Shown: piece by piece, positions 50,998 to 60,484 of the stretch | Numbering within the stretch: position 1 is the first letter of the stretch | Layout: each line of letters starts with the position of its first letter | Source: Streptomyces sp. NBC_00353 | Lineage (GTDB): Bacteria > Actinomycetota > Actinomycetes > Streptomycetales > Streptomycetaceae | Direction: 5' to 3' | Length of the DNA: 64,000 bases | Assembly: GCF_036108815.1 (NCBI RefSeq) | Contig: NZ_CP107985.1 | Span: 372,001 to 436,000 of the forward strand | Notes under the pieces: model-generated | Told to the model about the DNA's origin: nothing | Seen by the model: only the letters and a program-made list of their open reading frames with translations | The model's database searches: none | Translations under genes and position numbers: made by a program

Positions 50998-53949
50998 CTA
51001 CTCGGCGGTCAGCCTCCAGGACCAGCGGTGGACGCCCGGGCCCACGAGGTACTGCGGCAGCGTGTCGGGCCCGCAGGACGCCGTACCGACACCGCGGTGC
51101 TCGGCGTCCAGATGGACCACGCAGCGCTCTTGCGGTGTGAGCTCGTCGTGGTGCGTGGCGGCCGTCAGATCGGCGGCGCGGTGCCGGGTGACCGACACCT
51201 GGCGCGGCTCGTCCAAGCGCACCGCGAGCCGCTCCCCCGCGGCGGAGTGCAGGGCGAGGCTGCGTACGCCCTGCCGGCCGCCGCTCTCCTGCGGGCGCAG
51301 ATAGGGGGTGAACAGGTCGTCCACGGCGACCCGGTGGTGGCCGACGGGCGGGCCGGCGCAGCGGTCGGGGTAGGACTCCCACGGCCCCTGGCCGAACCAG
51401 TCCAGCTCCTCGTAGCTGGCGGCCGTCTCGAAGACGGTGCCCACCCGGGCGACGTCCGTCAGGCCCTCGGGGAGCTCGGCCGTCTCCTCGACGAGGACTC
51501 CGCCGGGGATCGGGGTGAAGGTCTGCTCATGGCGTACGGCGCCCTCGGCGGTGGCGTACTCCGCCCGTACGACGGTCCGCCCGTCGCGTACGGACACGTC
51601 CAGCAGGGTGCGGGTCGGAGCCTGAAGGCCCCACTTGCGCCAGCGCTCCGCGATCCCGCCGAGCTCGTCGTTGTCGGTGGGCGCGCGCCACAGGCTCAGC
51701 GTGGGCGGCGCGGCCAGCAGCGGGTGCACGAGCAGGCCGTCCTCGTCGAGGGTGACCTCGCCCTGCGCGGTGTCGGCGACCGCCGGGGCGGCGCCGCGCA
51801 GCCGCACCTGCGGCGTGCACACCTCCAGCCCCGCCGGCGCCCAGCTCTCCGCGCCGGCCGTGGTGGCGCGCAGCGTCAGCCACGCCTCGCCGCCGTCCCC
51901 GTCCGCCTGCGCCAGCAGCTCCGCGGGTACGGCGACGGTCGCCGACTCCCCCGGACCCAGGTCGGGCAGGACCGCTGGGACGGTGTGCGTGCCGGTGCGC
52001 TCCGCCGCCAGCACCCACTCGCCCGCCAGCCAGGACAGATCGCGGAAGTGCTGGTGGTTGCGTACCGTCACCGACCCGTCGACCGACGCGGTCAGCCGGA
52101 CCGGCGCCGCCAGTTCGCGGTGCTCGTACATCGCCGGCTTGGGGGTGCGGTCGGGGAAGACCATGCCGTCGGTGACGAACGCCCCGTCGTGTGGGGTGTC
52201 ACCGAAGTCGCCGCCGTAGGCCCAGCGCAGGCCCGGACCGGCGACACCGTCGGCGAAGGCGCCGGCGCCCGCGGTGCCGGCCGGTCGCTTGTCGTCCACA
52301 CGCTGCAGGATGCCGTGGTCGCGGAACTCCCAGATGAACCCGCCCTGGAGGCCCGGCGTGCTTTCGATGGCCGCCCAGTGGTCCGCGAGGGTGCCGTTGC
52401 TGTTGCCCATGGCGTGCGAGAACTCGCACCAGATCAGCGGTTTGGTCTGGCGCCCGGACAGGGCGTGCTCGACGACCTCGGGGAGGTTGGCGTACATCGG
52501 GCAGGCGATGTCGGAGGCCAGCGAGGTGTCGGCCCAGTCGATCTTCGCGGCGCCCTCGTACTGCAGCGGCCGGGTCGGGTCGTAGCGGCGCAGCCAGCCC
52601 GCGGCGGCGTCGTGGTTGGCGCCGTAGTCGGACTCGTTGCCGAGCGACCAGATCAGCACGCTGGGGTGGTTCTTGTCGCGCAGCGCCATCCGCGACACCC
52701 GGTCGGTGAACGCCGCCAGATAGCGCGGGTCGTCGGCTATCTCATGGGCGTGGTCGTGCGACTCGATGTCCGCCTCGTCGATCAGATAGACGCCGAGTTC
52801 GTCGGCAAGATCGTAGAAGGCGGGGTCGTTGGGGTAGTGCGAGGTGCGCACCGCGTTGAAGCCGAAGCGCTTGAGCAGGACGAGGTCGGCGCGCATGTCC
52901 GCCTGCGACACGACCCGCCCGGTGAGCGGGTGGAAGTCGTGCCGGTTGACACCCCGCAGGAAGATCCGCTCGCCGTTGACCAGCAGGTCCCGGCCCTGGA
53001 TCTGCACGGTGCGGAAGCCCACCCGGTGCCGCGAGGTGTCCGCCACGCTGCCGTCCGCCCGGTGCAGCCGCACCGTGAGTCCGTACAGCTCGGGGGTCTC
53101 CGCGGTCCACGGCCGCACGTCCGGCACGACGGCCTTGAGCCGCGCCTCGCCGAGGAAGTCGGAGACCCGCCACTCCTCCTTGCAGTACGCGTCGAACTCC
53201 GCGTCCTGCGCCAGCTCCCCGACACCCTCCAGCTCGCCGCTGACATACCAGCCTGCGGGCAGCGCCCCCGCCGCCGAGCGGACCTGCACCTCGGCCAGAA
53301 GACCGCCGTCCGCCGGGGCGGTGATCTTCACATCGGCGAGATACAGCGGATCGGTGGCGTAGACGTACACGGAGCGGGTGATACCGCCGTGCCACCACTG
53401 GTCCTGGTCCTCGATGTGCGTGGCGTCGGACCACTTGACCACGGTCAGCCGTACGGTGGCACGCTCGCCGGGCCGTACGGCGTCGGTGATGTCGAACTCG
53501 CCCGCCAGATGAGAGTCCTTGCCCATCCCCACCGGTCGCCCGTCGACCGCGGCGACCAGCACGCTCTCCGCCGCCCCCACGTGCAGCACGATCCGCCGCC
53601 CCGCCCACTCCGCCGGGATGTCGACCTCCCGCTCGTGCACACCGGTCGGGTTCGCGGCGGGCACCTGCGGCGGGAAGTGCGGGAACGGCATCTGGACGTT
53701 GGTGTAGTGCGGCAGGTCCGCCACCCCGTGCAGATCGTCGAACTCCTGCATGGTCCAGAGGCCGGGCACCTCCAGCTCGGTCCAGAAGTCCGCGAGCGGG
53801 ACATCGGGCGCGGGCAGCAGCTGGAAGCGCCAGCTGCCGTCGAGCTCGATCCGGTCCCCCTCCCGGCGTACGGCGTGCATCGGCAGCCGCTGCCAGGAGG
53901 TGAGCTCCGGGCTCTCCCAGGGGCGGGTGGGCAGGGACGGGCGGGTCAT
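50998..53949 (-). CDS. lacZ: GH2 beta-galactosidase (LacZ type)
   Basis: The 983-residue enzyme has the five-domain GH2 LacZ layout, with acid/base Glu439 in SLGNESDYG and nucleophile Glu509 in WCEFSHAMGNSNG, metal-site residues near 370-400 (HYPNDPAFYDL, DEADIESH) and a C-terminal small-chain domain ending FGQGPWESYPDR. No signal is present, so it acts in the cytosol on imported sugar. Its ATG overlaps the permease stop by one base, placing it in the transport operon. Galactose specificity is by family; related enzymes accept other beta-glycosides. Confidence 0.93.
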   Translation of the reverse strand: MTRPSLPTRPWESPELTSWQRLPMHAVRREGDRIELDGSWRFQLLPAPDVPLADFWTELEVPGLWTMQEFDDLHGVADLPHYTNVQMPFPHFPPQVPAANPTGVHEREVDIPAEWAGRRIVLHVGAAESVLVAAVDGRPVGMGKDSHLAGEFDITDAVRPGERATVRLTVVKWSDATHIEDQDQWWHGGITRSVYVYATDPLYLADVKITAPADGGLLAEVQVRSAAGALPAGWYVSGELEGVGELAQDAEFDAYCKEEWRVSDFLGEARLKAVVPDVRPWTAETPELYGLTVRLHRADGSVADTSRHRVGFRTVQIQGRDLLVNGERIFLRGVNRHDFHPLTGRVVSQADMRADLVLLKRFGFNAVRTSHYPNDPAFYDLADELGVYLIDEADIESHDHAHEIADDPRYLAAFTDRVSRMALRDKNHPSVLIWSLGNESDYGANHDAAAGWLRRYDPTRPLQYEGAAKIDWADTSLASDIACPMYANLPEVVEHALSGRQTKPLIWCEFSHAMGNSNGTLADHWAAIESTPGLQGGFIWEFRDHGILQRVDDKRPAGTAGAGAFADGVAGPGLRWAYGGDFGDTPHDGAFVTDGMVFPDRTPKPAMYEHRELAAPVRLTASVDGSVTVRNHQHFRDLSWLAGEWVLAAERTGTHTVPAVLPDLGPGESATVAVPAELLAQADGDGGEAWLTLRATTAGAESWAPAGLEVCTPQVRLRGAAPAVADTAQGEVTLDEDGLLVHPLLAAPPTLSLWRAPTDNDELGGIAERWRKWGLQAPTRTLLDVSVRDGRTVVRAEYATAEGAVRHEQTFTPIPGGVLVEETAELPEGLTDVARVGTVFETAASYEELDWFGQGPWESYPDRCAGPPVGHHRVAVDDLFTPYLRPQESGGRQGVRSLALHSAAGERLAVRLDEPRQVSVTRHRAADLTAATHHDELTPQERCVVHLDAEHRGVGTASCGPDTLPQYLVGPGVHRWSWRLTAE

Positions 53950-54800
53950 CAGCGGATGGCTCCCTTGGCCAGGTCGGCGATGAAGTGGCGGGCCGCGAAG
54001 GCGAACACGATGAGCAGCGGGATCAGGGCCAGCAGGGCGCCGGCCATGACCATGCCGTAGTCCGTCATGCTGTGCACACCGTTGAGCTGGGACAGCGCGA
54101 CCTGGAGAGTGACGTTGTCCGGGTTGGTGAGGGCGATCAGGGGCCAGGCGTAGTCGTTCCACTGGCTCATGAAGGTGAAGATGCCGAGGAACGCCAGGCC
54201 AGGGCGGACCACGGGCAGCGCCACATGCCAGTACTGGCGGAGGAAGCTGCAGCCGTCGAGGCGGGAGGCGTCCATCAGCTCGTCGTGGATGGCGCCCGTC
54301 ATGTACTGGCGCATCCAGAAGATGCCGAACGCGTTGGCCGCCGCAGGGACGATCAGCGCGGTGAGCGAGCCGATCCAGCCCAGCTTCGCCATGATCACGA
54401 ACTGCGGGATGGCGGCCAGCTGCGCGGGCAGCATGAAGATGGCCATCATCAGCCCGAACAGCAGCTTGCGCCCCGGGAACTCGAACTTGGCGAAGACGAA
54501 CGCCGCGAGCGAGTCGAAGAACAACACCAGCACCGTGACGCTGACCGCGACGATCAACGAGTTCAGCATCGACCCGAAGAAGTCGACGTTGTCGAAGAGG
54601 TTCTTGACGTTCTCGCCGAAGTGCGAGCCGGGCAGCAGCTTCGGCGGGTACGAGAAGATCTCGCTGGTCGTCCGGGTGGCCATGACGACGGCCAGATAGA
54701 ACGGGAAGACCGACAGCAGTACGCCCGCGATGAGCGCGGTGTGCAAGGAGACACCGCGGGCCAGGGCACCCTTGATCCTCGGTGTGAAGGTCTTGGTCAT
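53949..54800 (-). CDS. Sugar ABC transporter permease, MalG type
   Basis: The 283-residue membrane protein has six predicted membrane helices and the EAA loop contacting the ATPase (ELMDASRLDGCSFLRQYWHVALPVVRPGL, about 178-206). It pairs with the MalF-type permease immediately upstream. The ATPase subunit is not in the locus; in Streptomyces a shared MsiK ATPase commonly serves such importers. Confidence 0.93.
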   Translation of the reverse strand: MTKTFTPRIKGALARGVSLHTALIAGVLLSVFPFYLAVVMATRTTSEIFSYPPKLLPGSHFGENVKNLFDNVDFFGSMLNSLIVAVSVTVLVLFFDSLAAFVFAKFEFPGRKLLFGLMMAIFMLPAQLAAIPQFVIMAKLGWIGSLTALIVPAAANAFGIFWMRQYMTGAIHDELMDASRLDGCSFLRQYWHVALPVVRPGLAFLGIFTFMSQWNDYAWPLIALTNPDNVTLQVALSQLNGVHSMTDYGMVMAGALLALIPLLIVFAFAARHFIADLAKGAIR

Positions 54801-54809
54801 GGCGGCCTC

Positions 54810-55784
54810 CTAGTCCCTTTCCCGGCGCTGGACCAGCCGCCAGTTGATGATGGAGAAGACGACCACGATCAGGAAGATCGCCCAGGCGATGGCCGCCCCG
54901 TAGCCGAAGTCGTTGTTGTCGAAGGTCTGTTGGAAGAAGTAGAGGACCACCGTCTGGCCGGCGTGCTCGGGGCCGCCGGAGAACGTCGAGCCGCCGTTGT
55001 TGGCGCCGAGCAGCACCTGCGACTCGGAGAAGGACTGCAGACCGGTGATCGTGGACACCACCACGGTGAACAGGATGACCGGGCGCATCATCGGCACGGT
55101 GATCTTGAAGAAGGTCTTGACCGGACCGGCTCCGTCGACCTTCGCGGCCTCGTACAGCTCGCTGGGGATGGTCTGCAGACCGGCGAGATAGATGATCGCG
55201 TTGTAGCCGGTCCACTGCCAGGTCATCAGCGCGGCGACGGCGACCTTGATGCCCCACGGCTCGTTCAGCCAGGCGACCTCGCTGACCCCGATGGCCTTGA
55301 GCACGGCGTTCACCATGCCGAAGCTGGTGGAGAAGATGGAGCCGAAGATGATCGCGACGGCGACCACCGAGGTGACCGACGGCACGAAGTAGGCGAACCG
55401 GTAGACGCGCTTCAGCCGCACCGCGGAGTTCAGCATCACGGCACTGATCAGGGCGATGACGAGCATCGGGAAGGTGCCCATGGCCCAGATCACGAGTGTG
55501 TTGCCCAGCGCGTCCCAGAACTGGGTGTCGGTGAGCAGATAGCGGAACTGCGACAGCCCCGCGTACTCCATGTTGCCCAGGCCGTCCCAGCGTTGGAAGG
55601 CGAGGAAGAGCGAGAAGCCGGCCGGGATCAGGCCGAAGCAGAGAAAGAGCAGATAGAACGGCGAGATCGCGGCGTACAGCCGCCAGTGGCGACGGATGCC
55701 GCCCTCCGGATGGGCCTTGACAGCGACAGCCGGTGGGGGCGCGTCCATGGCCGCTGCGGCCGGTGCGGTCTTCAGATCGGCCAT
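54810..55784 (-). CDS. Sugar ABC transporter permease, MalF type
   Basis: The 324-residue protein has a hydrophilic N-terminus, six membrane helices and an EAA loop (SELYEAAKVDGAGPVKTFFKITVPMMRP, about 218-245). It lies nine bases upstream of its partner and three bases after the binding-protein gene, forming the membrane part of one importer. Confidence 0.93.
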   Translation of the reverse strand: MADLKTAPAAAAMDAPPPAVAVKAHPEGGIRRHWRLYAAISPFYLLFLCFGLIPAGFSLFLAFQRWDGLGNMEYAGLSQFRYLLTDTQFWDALGNTLVIWAMGTFPMLVIALISAVMLNSAVRLKRVYRFAYFVPSVTSVVAVAIIFGSIFSTSFGMVNAVLKAIGVSEVAWLNEPWGIKVAVAALMTWQWTGYNAIIYLAGLQTIPSELYEAAKVDGAGPVKTFFKITVPMMRPVILFTVVVSTITGLQSFSESQVLLGANNGGSTFSGGPEHAGQTVVLYFFQQTFDNNDFGYGAAIAWAIFLIVVVFSIINWRLVQRRERD

Positions 55785-55787
55785 GAC

Positions 55788-57077
55788 TCAGCTCACCCCC
55801 AGGTGGTCTGCGATACGTCGGCACTGGGCCATGGCGTCCCGCCAGGCCTTCTTGCGGTTCTTGCCGGAGATGTAGACGGAGGTCAGCTCGTCCCTGATGG
55901 GCTGGCTGAGGGCTACGTCGTACGGGCTGTTGTAGGAGACCGGGACCCGCTGGGCGGCCGGACCGAAGACGTCCATGGTGATCTGGCCGCCGAAGAACTC
56001 GTCCGGCGTGCGCAGGTCCGGCGACTCGAAGGAGGCCGGGGTGGAGGGGAAGAGGGAGGCTTCGAGGAAGCCGCGGGACTGGTTCTCGGGGCCGAGCAGC
56101 CAAGTAATGATCTGGAAGGCGAGCTCGGGATCACGGCAGTACCTGGTGATGCCGAGGAAGGAGCCGCCGTCGTTGGCCGGGCGCTCCGGCATCGCGGCGA
56201 CCCGCCACTTCCCCTTGGACTTCGTCAGCTGCGACTTGAAGTCGCCGGCCACCCAGGAGGCGCCGATCTGGCTCGGCAGTTTGCCGTCCTCCAGCGCCGG
56301 GTTGATGTCCACGGTGCCGGACTTGAACGGGGAGTCGATGCCCCGGTCCAGGCATTCCAGCGCGAGGTCCCAGGCGCGGGTGATGTGTTCCTGGTCACCG
56401 ATGAAGTGCCGGTCCTTGTCGACGTAGCGTTTCGTCGACTGACCCACGGCCATGCCGAAGATCGCCAGCGGGTCGCTCACCATGTAGGAGCCCTTGGCCT
56501 TCTTCACCAGCTGTTCACCTGCGGCGAAGTAGTCGTCCCAGGTGCCCATCTGCGCGGCCACGTCCTCGGGCTCGGTGGGCAGGCCCGCCTTCTCGAAGAT
56601 GTCGGGGCGGTAGTAGTGGACGCAGGGGCCGGTGTCGATCGGGAAACCGATCTGGCGGCCGTCGTCGGCGGTGCCCTGGCTCCACTTCCAGTCCAGGTAC
56701 TGGCTCTTCAGCTTGTCCGCGCCGAGGGTATTGAGGTCGACGAACTGGTCGGCGTTGGGCAGCAGGGAGGCTATGTCCTCGCCCTTGAGTCCGGTGATGT
56801 CGGGCGCATGAGCGCGGGCGGTGAGGGTCGTCAGCAGCTTCGAGCGGAAGTAGCCGCCGATCTGAGTGGCCTTGAGGTCGACCTGGGTGAAGCGCTTGAC
56901 GGCGTCCTCCACCAGCTTGTCGCTCAGTCCACCGCCCCAGTACCAGAGCGTCATGTCGCTCCCGGTGGATCCGGCTGGGACCGAGCAGCCGGCGACCGTG
57001 CCGCCCAACAGGGCGGCCGAGGTGGTTGCCAGGCCCGCGCGAAGCAGTCCTCTGCGCGAGAGATGCACTGCTCCCAC
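55788..57077 (-). CDS. Sugar ABC transporter substrate-binding lipoprotein
   Basis: The protein of about 429 residues has a twin-arginine and lipoprotein signal (SRRGLLRAG..., lipobox TVAGC) and the bilobal fold of family 1 binding proteins (MTLWYWGGGLSDKLVEDAVKRF; PIDTGPCVHYYRPDIFEKAGLP; RDPELAFQIITWLLGPENQSRG). It delivers an oligosaccharide to the two permeases. The start is GTG 57077 or GTG 57068; the ribosome site is ambiguous. The sugar cannot be read from sequence. Confidence 0.9.
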   Translation of the reverse strand: MGAVHLSRRGLLRAGLATTSAALLGGTVAGCSVPAGSTGSDMTLWYWGGGLSDKLVEDAVKRFTQVDLKATQIGGYFRSKLLTTLTARAHAPDITGLKGEDIASLLPNADQFVDLNTLGADKLKSQYLDWKWSQGTADDGRQIGFPIDTGPCVHYYRPDIFEKAGLPTEPEDVAAQMGTWDDYFAAGEQLVKKAKGSYMVSDPLAIFGMAVGQSTKRYVDKDRHFIGDQEHITRAWDLALECLDRGIDSPFKSGTVDINPALEDGKLPSQIGASWVAGDFKSQLTKSKGKWRVAAMPERPANDGGSFLGITRYCRDPELAFQIITWLLGPENQSRGFLEASLFPSTPASFESPDLRTPDEFFGGQITMDVFGPAAQRVPVSYNSPYDVALSQPIRDELTSVYISGKNRKKAWRDAMAQCRRIADHLGVS

Positions 57078-57142
57078 CGCCTTTCGGTTTCTCGTCGTTG
57101 AGGGTTCAGGAGGTGTTACGGAGGGTCTTACGGAGGAAGGTC

Positions 57143-58198
57143 CTACAGGGGAGTGACCGGTGCCCTTGGTGGGGGCGGACCGGGGTCGGTGGGGATCCGG
57201 TCGGTGAGGAAGCCGAATTCGCGGCGCAGCGCCTCGGCGCCGGGATCGGCTGCGACACCGCGCCACCACTCGGCGACGCCGCCCCAGCCGGGCGCCGCCA
57301 GCGCCCCGCCGTGCAGGCGTACGGACAGCCCCGCCGCGAGCGCCGCGAAACGCAGCCGTTCGGCGAGCGGCCAGCCGGCCAGGGAGGCGGCGACAAAACT
57401 CGTCCCGAAGACATCCCCGGCGCCGGTCGCATCCAGGACATCAACGTCAAGCGCACCGGCCTCGGCGAACTCACCCGTGCTCTGGTCGACGGCGATCGCG
57501 CCGTCCCGCCCCCGGGTGATCACCGCGACCGGCACCAGGTCGGACAGCGCGTGCAGCGCCGCCGTCGGGGTGTCGGTGCGGGTGTACGCCATGGCCTCGC
57601 CCTCGTTGGGCAGGAACGCGTGGCACAGGGAGAGCCGGTCGAGCACGTCGGACGACCACTGCTGGGAGGGGTCCCAACCGACGTCGGCGAAGATCTTGGT
57701 GCCCGAAGCGGCGGCCTTGGCGAGCCACTGCTGCGGCTCGGCGCCGATGTGCACCAGCGCGGAGCGGGCGGCCGGTGGGTCACGGATGAGCTCGTCCTGG
57801 CTGTACGGCGGCTCGTGGCCGTTGGTGACCAGCGCCCGGTCATCCCCCAACGCGAGGGAGACGGTGACGGGCGTGTGCCAGCCGGCCGGGGCCGTACGGG
57901 ACAGGGAGAGGTCGATACCCTCCTGCCCGGCAAGCACCTCGCGGCAGTAGCGGCCGTAGAAGTCGTCACCGAACACGGTGGCCAGCGAGGTGCGCAGGCC
58001 GAAGCGGGCGGCAGCGACCGCGAGGTTCGCAATGCCGCCGGGACCGCTGCCCATCCCCCGGGTCCAGATCTCCTCGCCCGGCACGGGTGGCTGTCCGAGG
58101 CCGGTGAAGACCAGGTCGTAGAAGAGCAGACCGGTGAGCAGGAGGTCGGGCGCTTCATCGCCCGGTGTCACGTCGGAGGCTGGGAGCGGCTCGCTCAC
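57143..58198 (-). CDS. PfkB-family carbohydrate kinase
   Basis: The 351-residue kinase has the ribokinase-type N-terminal GGIANLAVAAARFG (about 54-67) and the C-terminal anion-hole motif DATGAGDVFGTSFVAASL (about 252-269). It is the first gene of the leftward transport operon and divergent from the DeoR regulator. It probably phosphorylates the imported sugar or a released monosaccharide, which matters because a GH4 enzyme, typically specific for phosphorylated glycosides, lies across the promoter. Confidence 0.9.
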   Translation of the reverse strand: MSEPLPASDVTPGDEAPDLLLTGLLFYDLVFTGLGQPPVPGEEIWTRGMGSGPGGIANLAVAAARFGLRTSLATVFGDDFYGRYCREVLAGQEGIDLSLSRTAPAGWHTPVTVSLALGDDRALVTNGHEPPYSQDELIRDPPAARSALVHIGAEPQQWLAKAAASGTKIFADVGWDPSQQWSSDVLDRLSLCHAFLPNEGEAMAYTRTDTPTAALHALSDLVPVAVITRGRDGAIAVDQSTGEFAEAGALDVDVLDATGAGDVFGTSFVAASLAGWPLAERLRFAALAAGLSVRLHGGALAAPGWGGVAEWWRGVAADPGAEALRREFGFLTDRIPTDPGPPPPRAPVTPL

Positions 58199-58325
58199 GA
58201 GCGCGTCCTCTCGTCAAGAGTGTGCAAGTTCGACCAGCCGATCGTGGGACAAGTGCGCAAACTTTTCAAGACTTCTTCAATATCAAGCATGGAATTGAAT
58301 GAAATTGAAGGGTAGTGTGCACTGC
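58199..58325. promoter_or_regulatory. Divergent promoter region of the glycan locus
   Basis: This 127-bp gap is clearly richer in A and T than its surroundings from 58250 on. It contains the repeated words TTTTCAAGACTTCTTCAATA and two GTGCAA/GTGCGCAA boxes, plausible direct-repeat sites for the DeoR regulator. Two divergent operons start from it. Confidence 0.5.
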
Positions 58326-59075
58326 ATGCTGGCAGAGCGACGACATCAACTCATCCTGCGGGCACTGCGCTCCGGGGGGCCCGCCTCTGTGGCCGATCTC
58401 TCCTCCGAGCTGGACGTGAGCGCCGCCACGGTCCGCCGCGACCTGATCAGGCTGGAGGAGGACGGCCTTCTCACCCGCGTCCACGGGGGCGCGGTGGTGG
58501 AGGAGGGTGATCAGCCCTTCGCGGAGGTCGCCGAGGTCCGGGTCTCCGACAAGGACGTCCTGGCGGAGCGCGCCGCGGCAATGATCAAGGACGGCCAGAC
58601 GGTGCTGCTGGACATCGGCACCACCGCCTACCGCCTGGCCCGGCAGCTGCACGGCCGCCGACTCACCGTGATCACAAGCAATCTGGTGGTGTACGAGGAG
58701 CTGGCCGAGGACACCGGCATCGAGCTGGTGCTCCCCGGCGGTGTGGTCCGCCGCGAGTACCGCTCGCTGGTGGGCTTCCTCACCGAGGACAGCCTGCGCC
58801 AACTGCACGCCGACTGGCTGTTCCTGGGAACGAGCGGCGTCCGACCCGGCGGACAGGTCATGGACACCACCGTGGTCGAGGTGCCGGTGAAGCGGGCCAT
58901 GATGGCCGCCGCCGAGAAGGTGGTGCTGCTCGCCGACGCCGGGAAGTTCCCCGGCCAGGGGATGGCCAAGGTGTGCGGTCCGGCGGACCTCGACGTAGTA
59001 GTGACCAACGCGTCCGCGGACCCGGCGACCCTCGCCGCGCTCGCGGAGGCCGGCGTAGAGGTGATCAAAGTATGA
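58326..59075 (+). CDS. DeoR/GlpR-family regulator
   Basis: The 249-residue protein starts with a DeoR winged helix (MLAERRHQLILRALRSGG... VSAATVRRDLIRLEEDGLLTRVHGGA, about 1-55) followed by the phosphosugar-binding DeoRC domain (VLLDIGTTAYRLARQL; WLFLGTSGVRPGGQVMDTTVVEVPVKRAMM). Members usually sense a phosphorylated sugar, which fits the adjacent kinase. ATG 58326 is the family start; GTG 58317, nearer to GAAGGG, is an alternative. It overlaps GH4 by ATGA. Confidence 0.92.
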   Translation: MLAERRHQLILRALRSGGPASVADLSSELDVSAATVRRDLIRLEEDGLLTRVHGGAVVEEGDQPFAEVAEVRVSDKDVLAERAAAMIKDGQTVLLDIGTTAYRLARQLHGRRLTVITSNLVVYEELAEDTGIELVLPGGVVRREYRSLVGFLTEDSLRQLHADWLFLGTSGVRPGGQVMDTTVVEVPVKRAMMAAAEKVVLLADAGKFPGQGMAKVCGPADLDVVVTNASADPATLAALAEAGVEVIKV

Positions 59076-60418
59076 AACTGACCATTCTGGGCGGCGGGGG
59101 ATTCCGGGTGCCGCTCGTGTACGGTGCGCTGCTCGGCGACCGCGCGGAGGGCCGGGTCACCGGCGTGACCCTCTACGACCTCGACGCCGGCCGGCTCTCC
59201 GCGATCGCCCGGGTGCTGGCCGAGCAGGCCGCCGGTCACCCGGACGCCCCGGCGGTGACCGTCACCACGGATCTGGACGAGGCGCTGAGGGGCGCCGACT
59301 TCGTCTTCTCCGCGATCCGCGTCGGCGGTCTGGAGGGCCGGGCGGCGGACGAGCAAGTGGCGCTCGCCAAGGGCGTGCTCGGCCAGGAGACGGTCGGCGC
59401 CGGCGGCATCGCGTACGGGCTGCGCACGCTGCCGGTCGTGGACCACATCGCCCGGCGGGTGGCTGCGCTGGCCCCGGACGCCTGGTTCATCAACTTCACC
59501 AACCCGGCGGGCCTGGTCACCGAGGCCATGTCCCGGCATCTGGGCGACCGGGTGATCGGCATCTGCGACTCCCCGGTGGGCCTGGGCCGCCGGGTGGCCC
59601 GCGCGCTGGGCGCCACACGCCCGCAGGACGCCTGGATCGACTACGTCGGGCTGAACCATCTGGGCTGGCTGCGCGGCCTGCACATCGACGGCCGCGACCA
59701 GTTGCCGCGGCTGCTCGCGGACCGGGAGCTGTTGGGCAGCTTCGAGGAGGGCAAGCTCTTCGGCCCGGAGTGGATCCAGTCGCTGGGCGCCGTACCGAAC
59801 GAGTATCTGCACTACTACTACTTCAACCGGGAAGCGGTGAAGGCGTACCGGGAGGCGCAGCAGACCCGCGGCGCCTTCCTGCGCGACCAGCAGGCCCGCT
59901 TCTACGACTGCATGCGCGACCCGGCCGCGCCCGCGCTGCGTACCTGGGACGACACCCGGGCCGAGCGCGAGGCGACCTATATGTCGGAGAACCGCGAGGC
60001 GGCCGGCGCCGGCGAGCGGGACGAGGCGTCGCTCAGTGAGTCCGGCGGCTACGAGAAGGTCGCCCTCGCCCTGATGCGGGCCATCGCCCGCGACGAGCGC
60101 GCCACTTTGATCCTCAACGTGCGCAACCGGACGACCCTCCCCATCCTCGACGAGGACGCCGTCATCGAGGTCCCCTGCCTGGTCGACGGCAACGGCGCCC
60201 ACCCGGTGACCGTCTCCCCGCTGCCGGGTCATGCCGCCGGGCTGGTCTGCGCGATCAAGGCCGTGGAGCGCGAGGTGCTGGCCGCGGCCGCCTCCGGCTC
60301 CCGGTCCGCCGCCATCAAGGCCTTCGCGCTGCACCCGCTCATCGACTCCGTGGAGGTGGCGCGGCGGCTGGTCGACGAGTACCGCGAGGTGCATCCGGGC
60401 CTCGCGTACCTGACGTAG
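59072..60418 (+). CDS. GH4 glycosidase, 6-phospho-beta-glucosidase type
   Basis: The 448-residue protein has the NAD-binding GGGGFRVPLVYGAL at its start and the GH4 metal/catalytic set: NFTNPAGLVTEAM, GICDSPVGLG with the metal-binding Cys, and YVGLNHLGW with the His ligand. GH4 enzymes use NAD, Mn and redox-assisted elimination. The 6-phospho-beta-glucosidase subgroup is suggested by the sequence, but no phosphotransferase system is present, so the phosphate would have to come from the kinase or from the substrate. Confidence 0.92.
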   Translation: MKLTILGGGGFRVPLVYGALLGDRAEGRVTGVTLYDLDAGRLSAIARVLAEQAAGHPDAPAVTVTTDLDEALRGADFVFSAIRVGGLEGRAADEQVALAKGVLGQETVGAGGIAYGLRTLPVVDHIARRVAALAPDAWFINFTNPAGLVTEAMSRHLGDRVIGICDSPVGLGRRVARALGATRPQDAWIDYVGLNHLGWLRGLHIDGRDQLPRLLADRELLGSFEEGKLFGPEWIQSLGAVPNEYLHYYYFNREAVKAYREAQQTRGAFLRDQQARFYDCMRDPAAPALRTWDDTRAEREATYMSENREAAGAGERDEASLSESGGYEKVALALMRAIARDERATLILNVRNRTTLPILDEDAVIEVPCLVDGNGAHPVTVSPLPGHAAGLVCAIKAVEREVLAAAASGSRSAAIKAFALHPLIDSVEVARRLVDEYREVHPGLAYLT

Positions 60419-60484
60419 CGCCGCGCCTCTCCATTGCCGCAAAGCTCCCTGAGAGCTGCCCAAGAACTTCTGAAAAGAGATCCC

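Noticed and set aside
50998..56103. A single 1701-codon minus-strand frame
   Set aside because: Only the part from 53949 is the beta-galactosidase; upstream it runs out of frame through two permeases and a binding-protein gene, giving arginine-rich nonsense.
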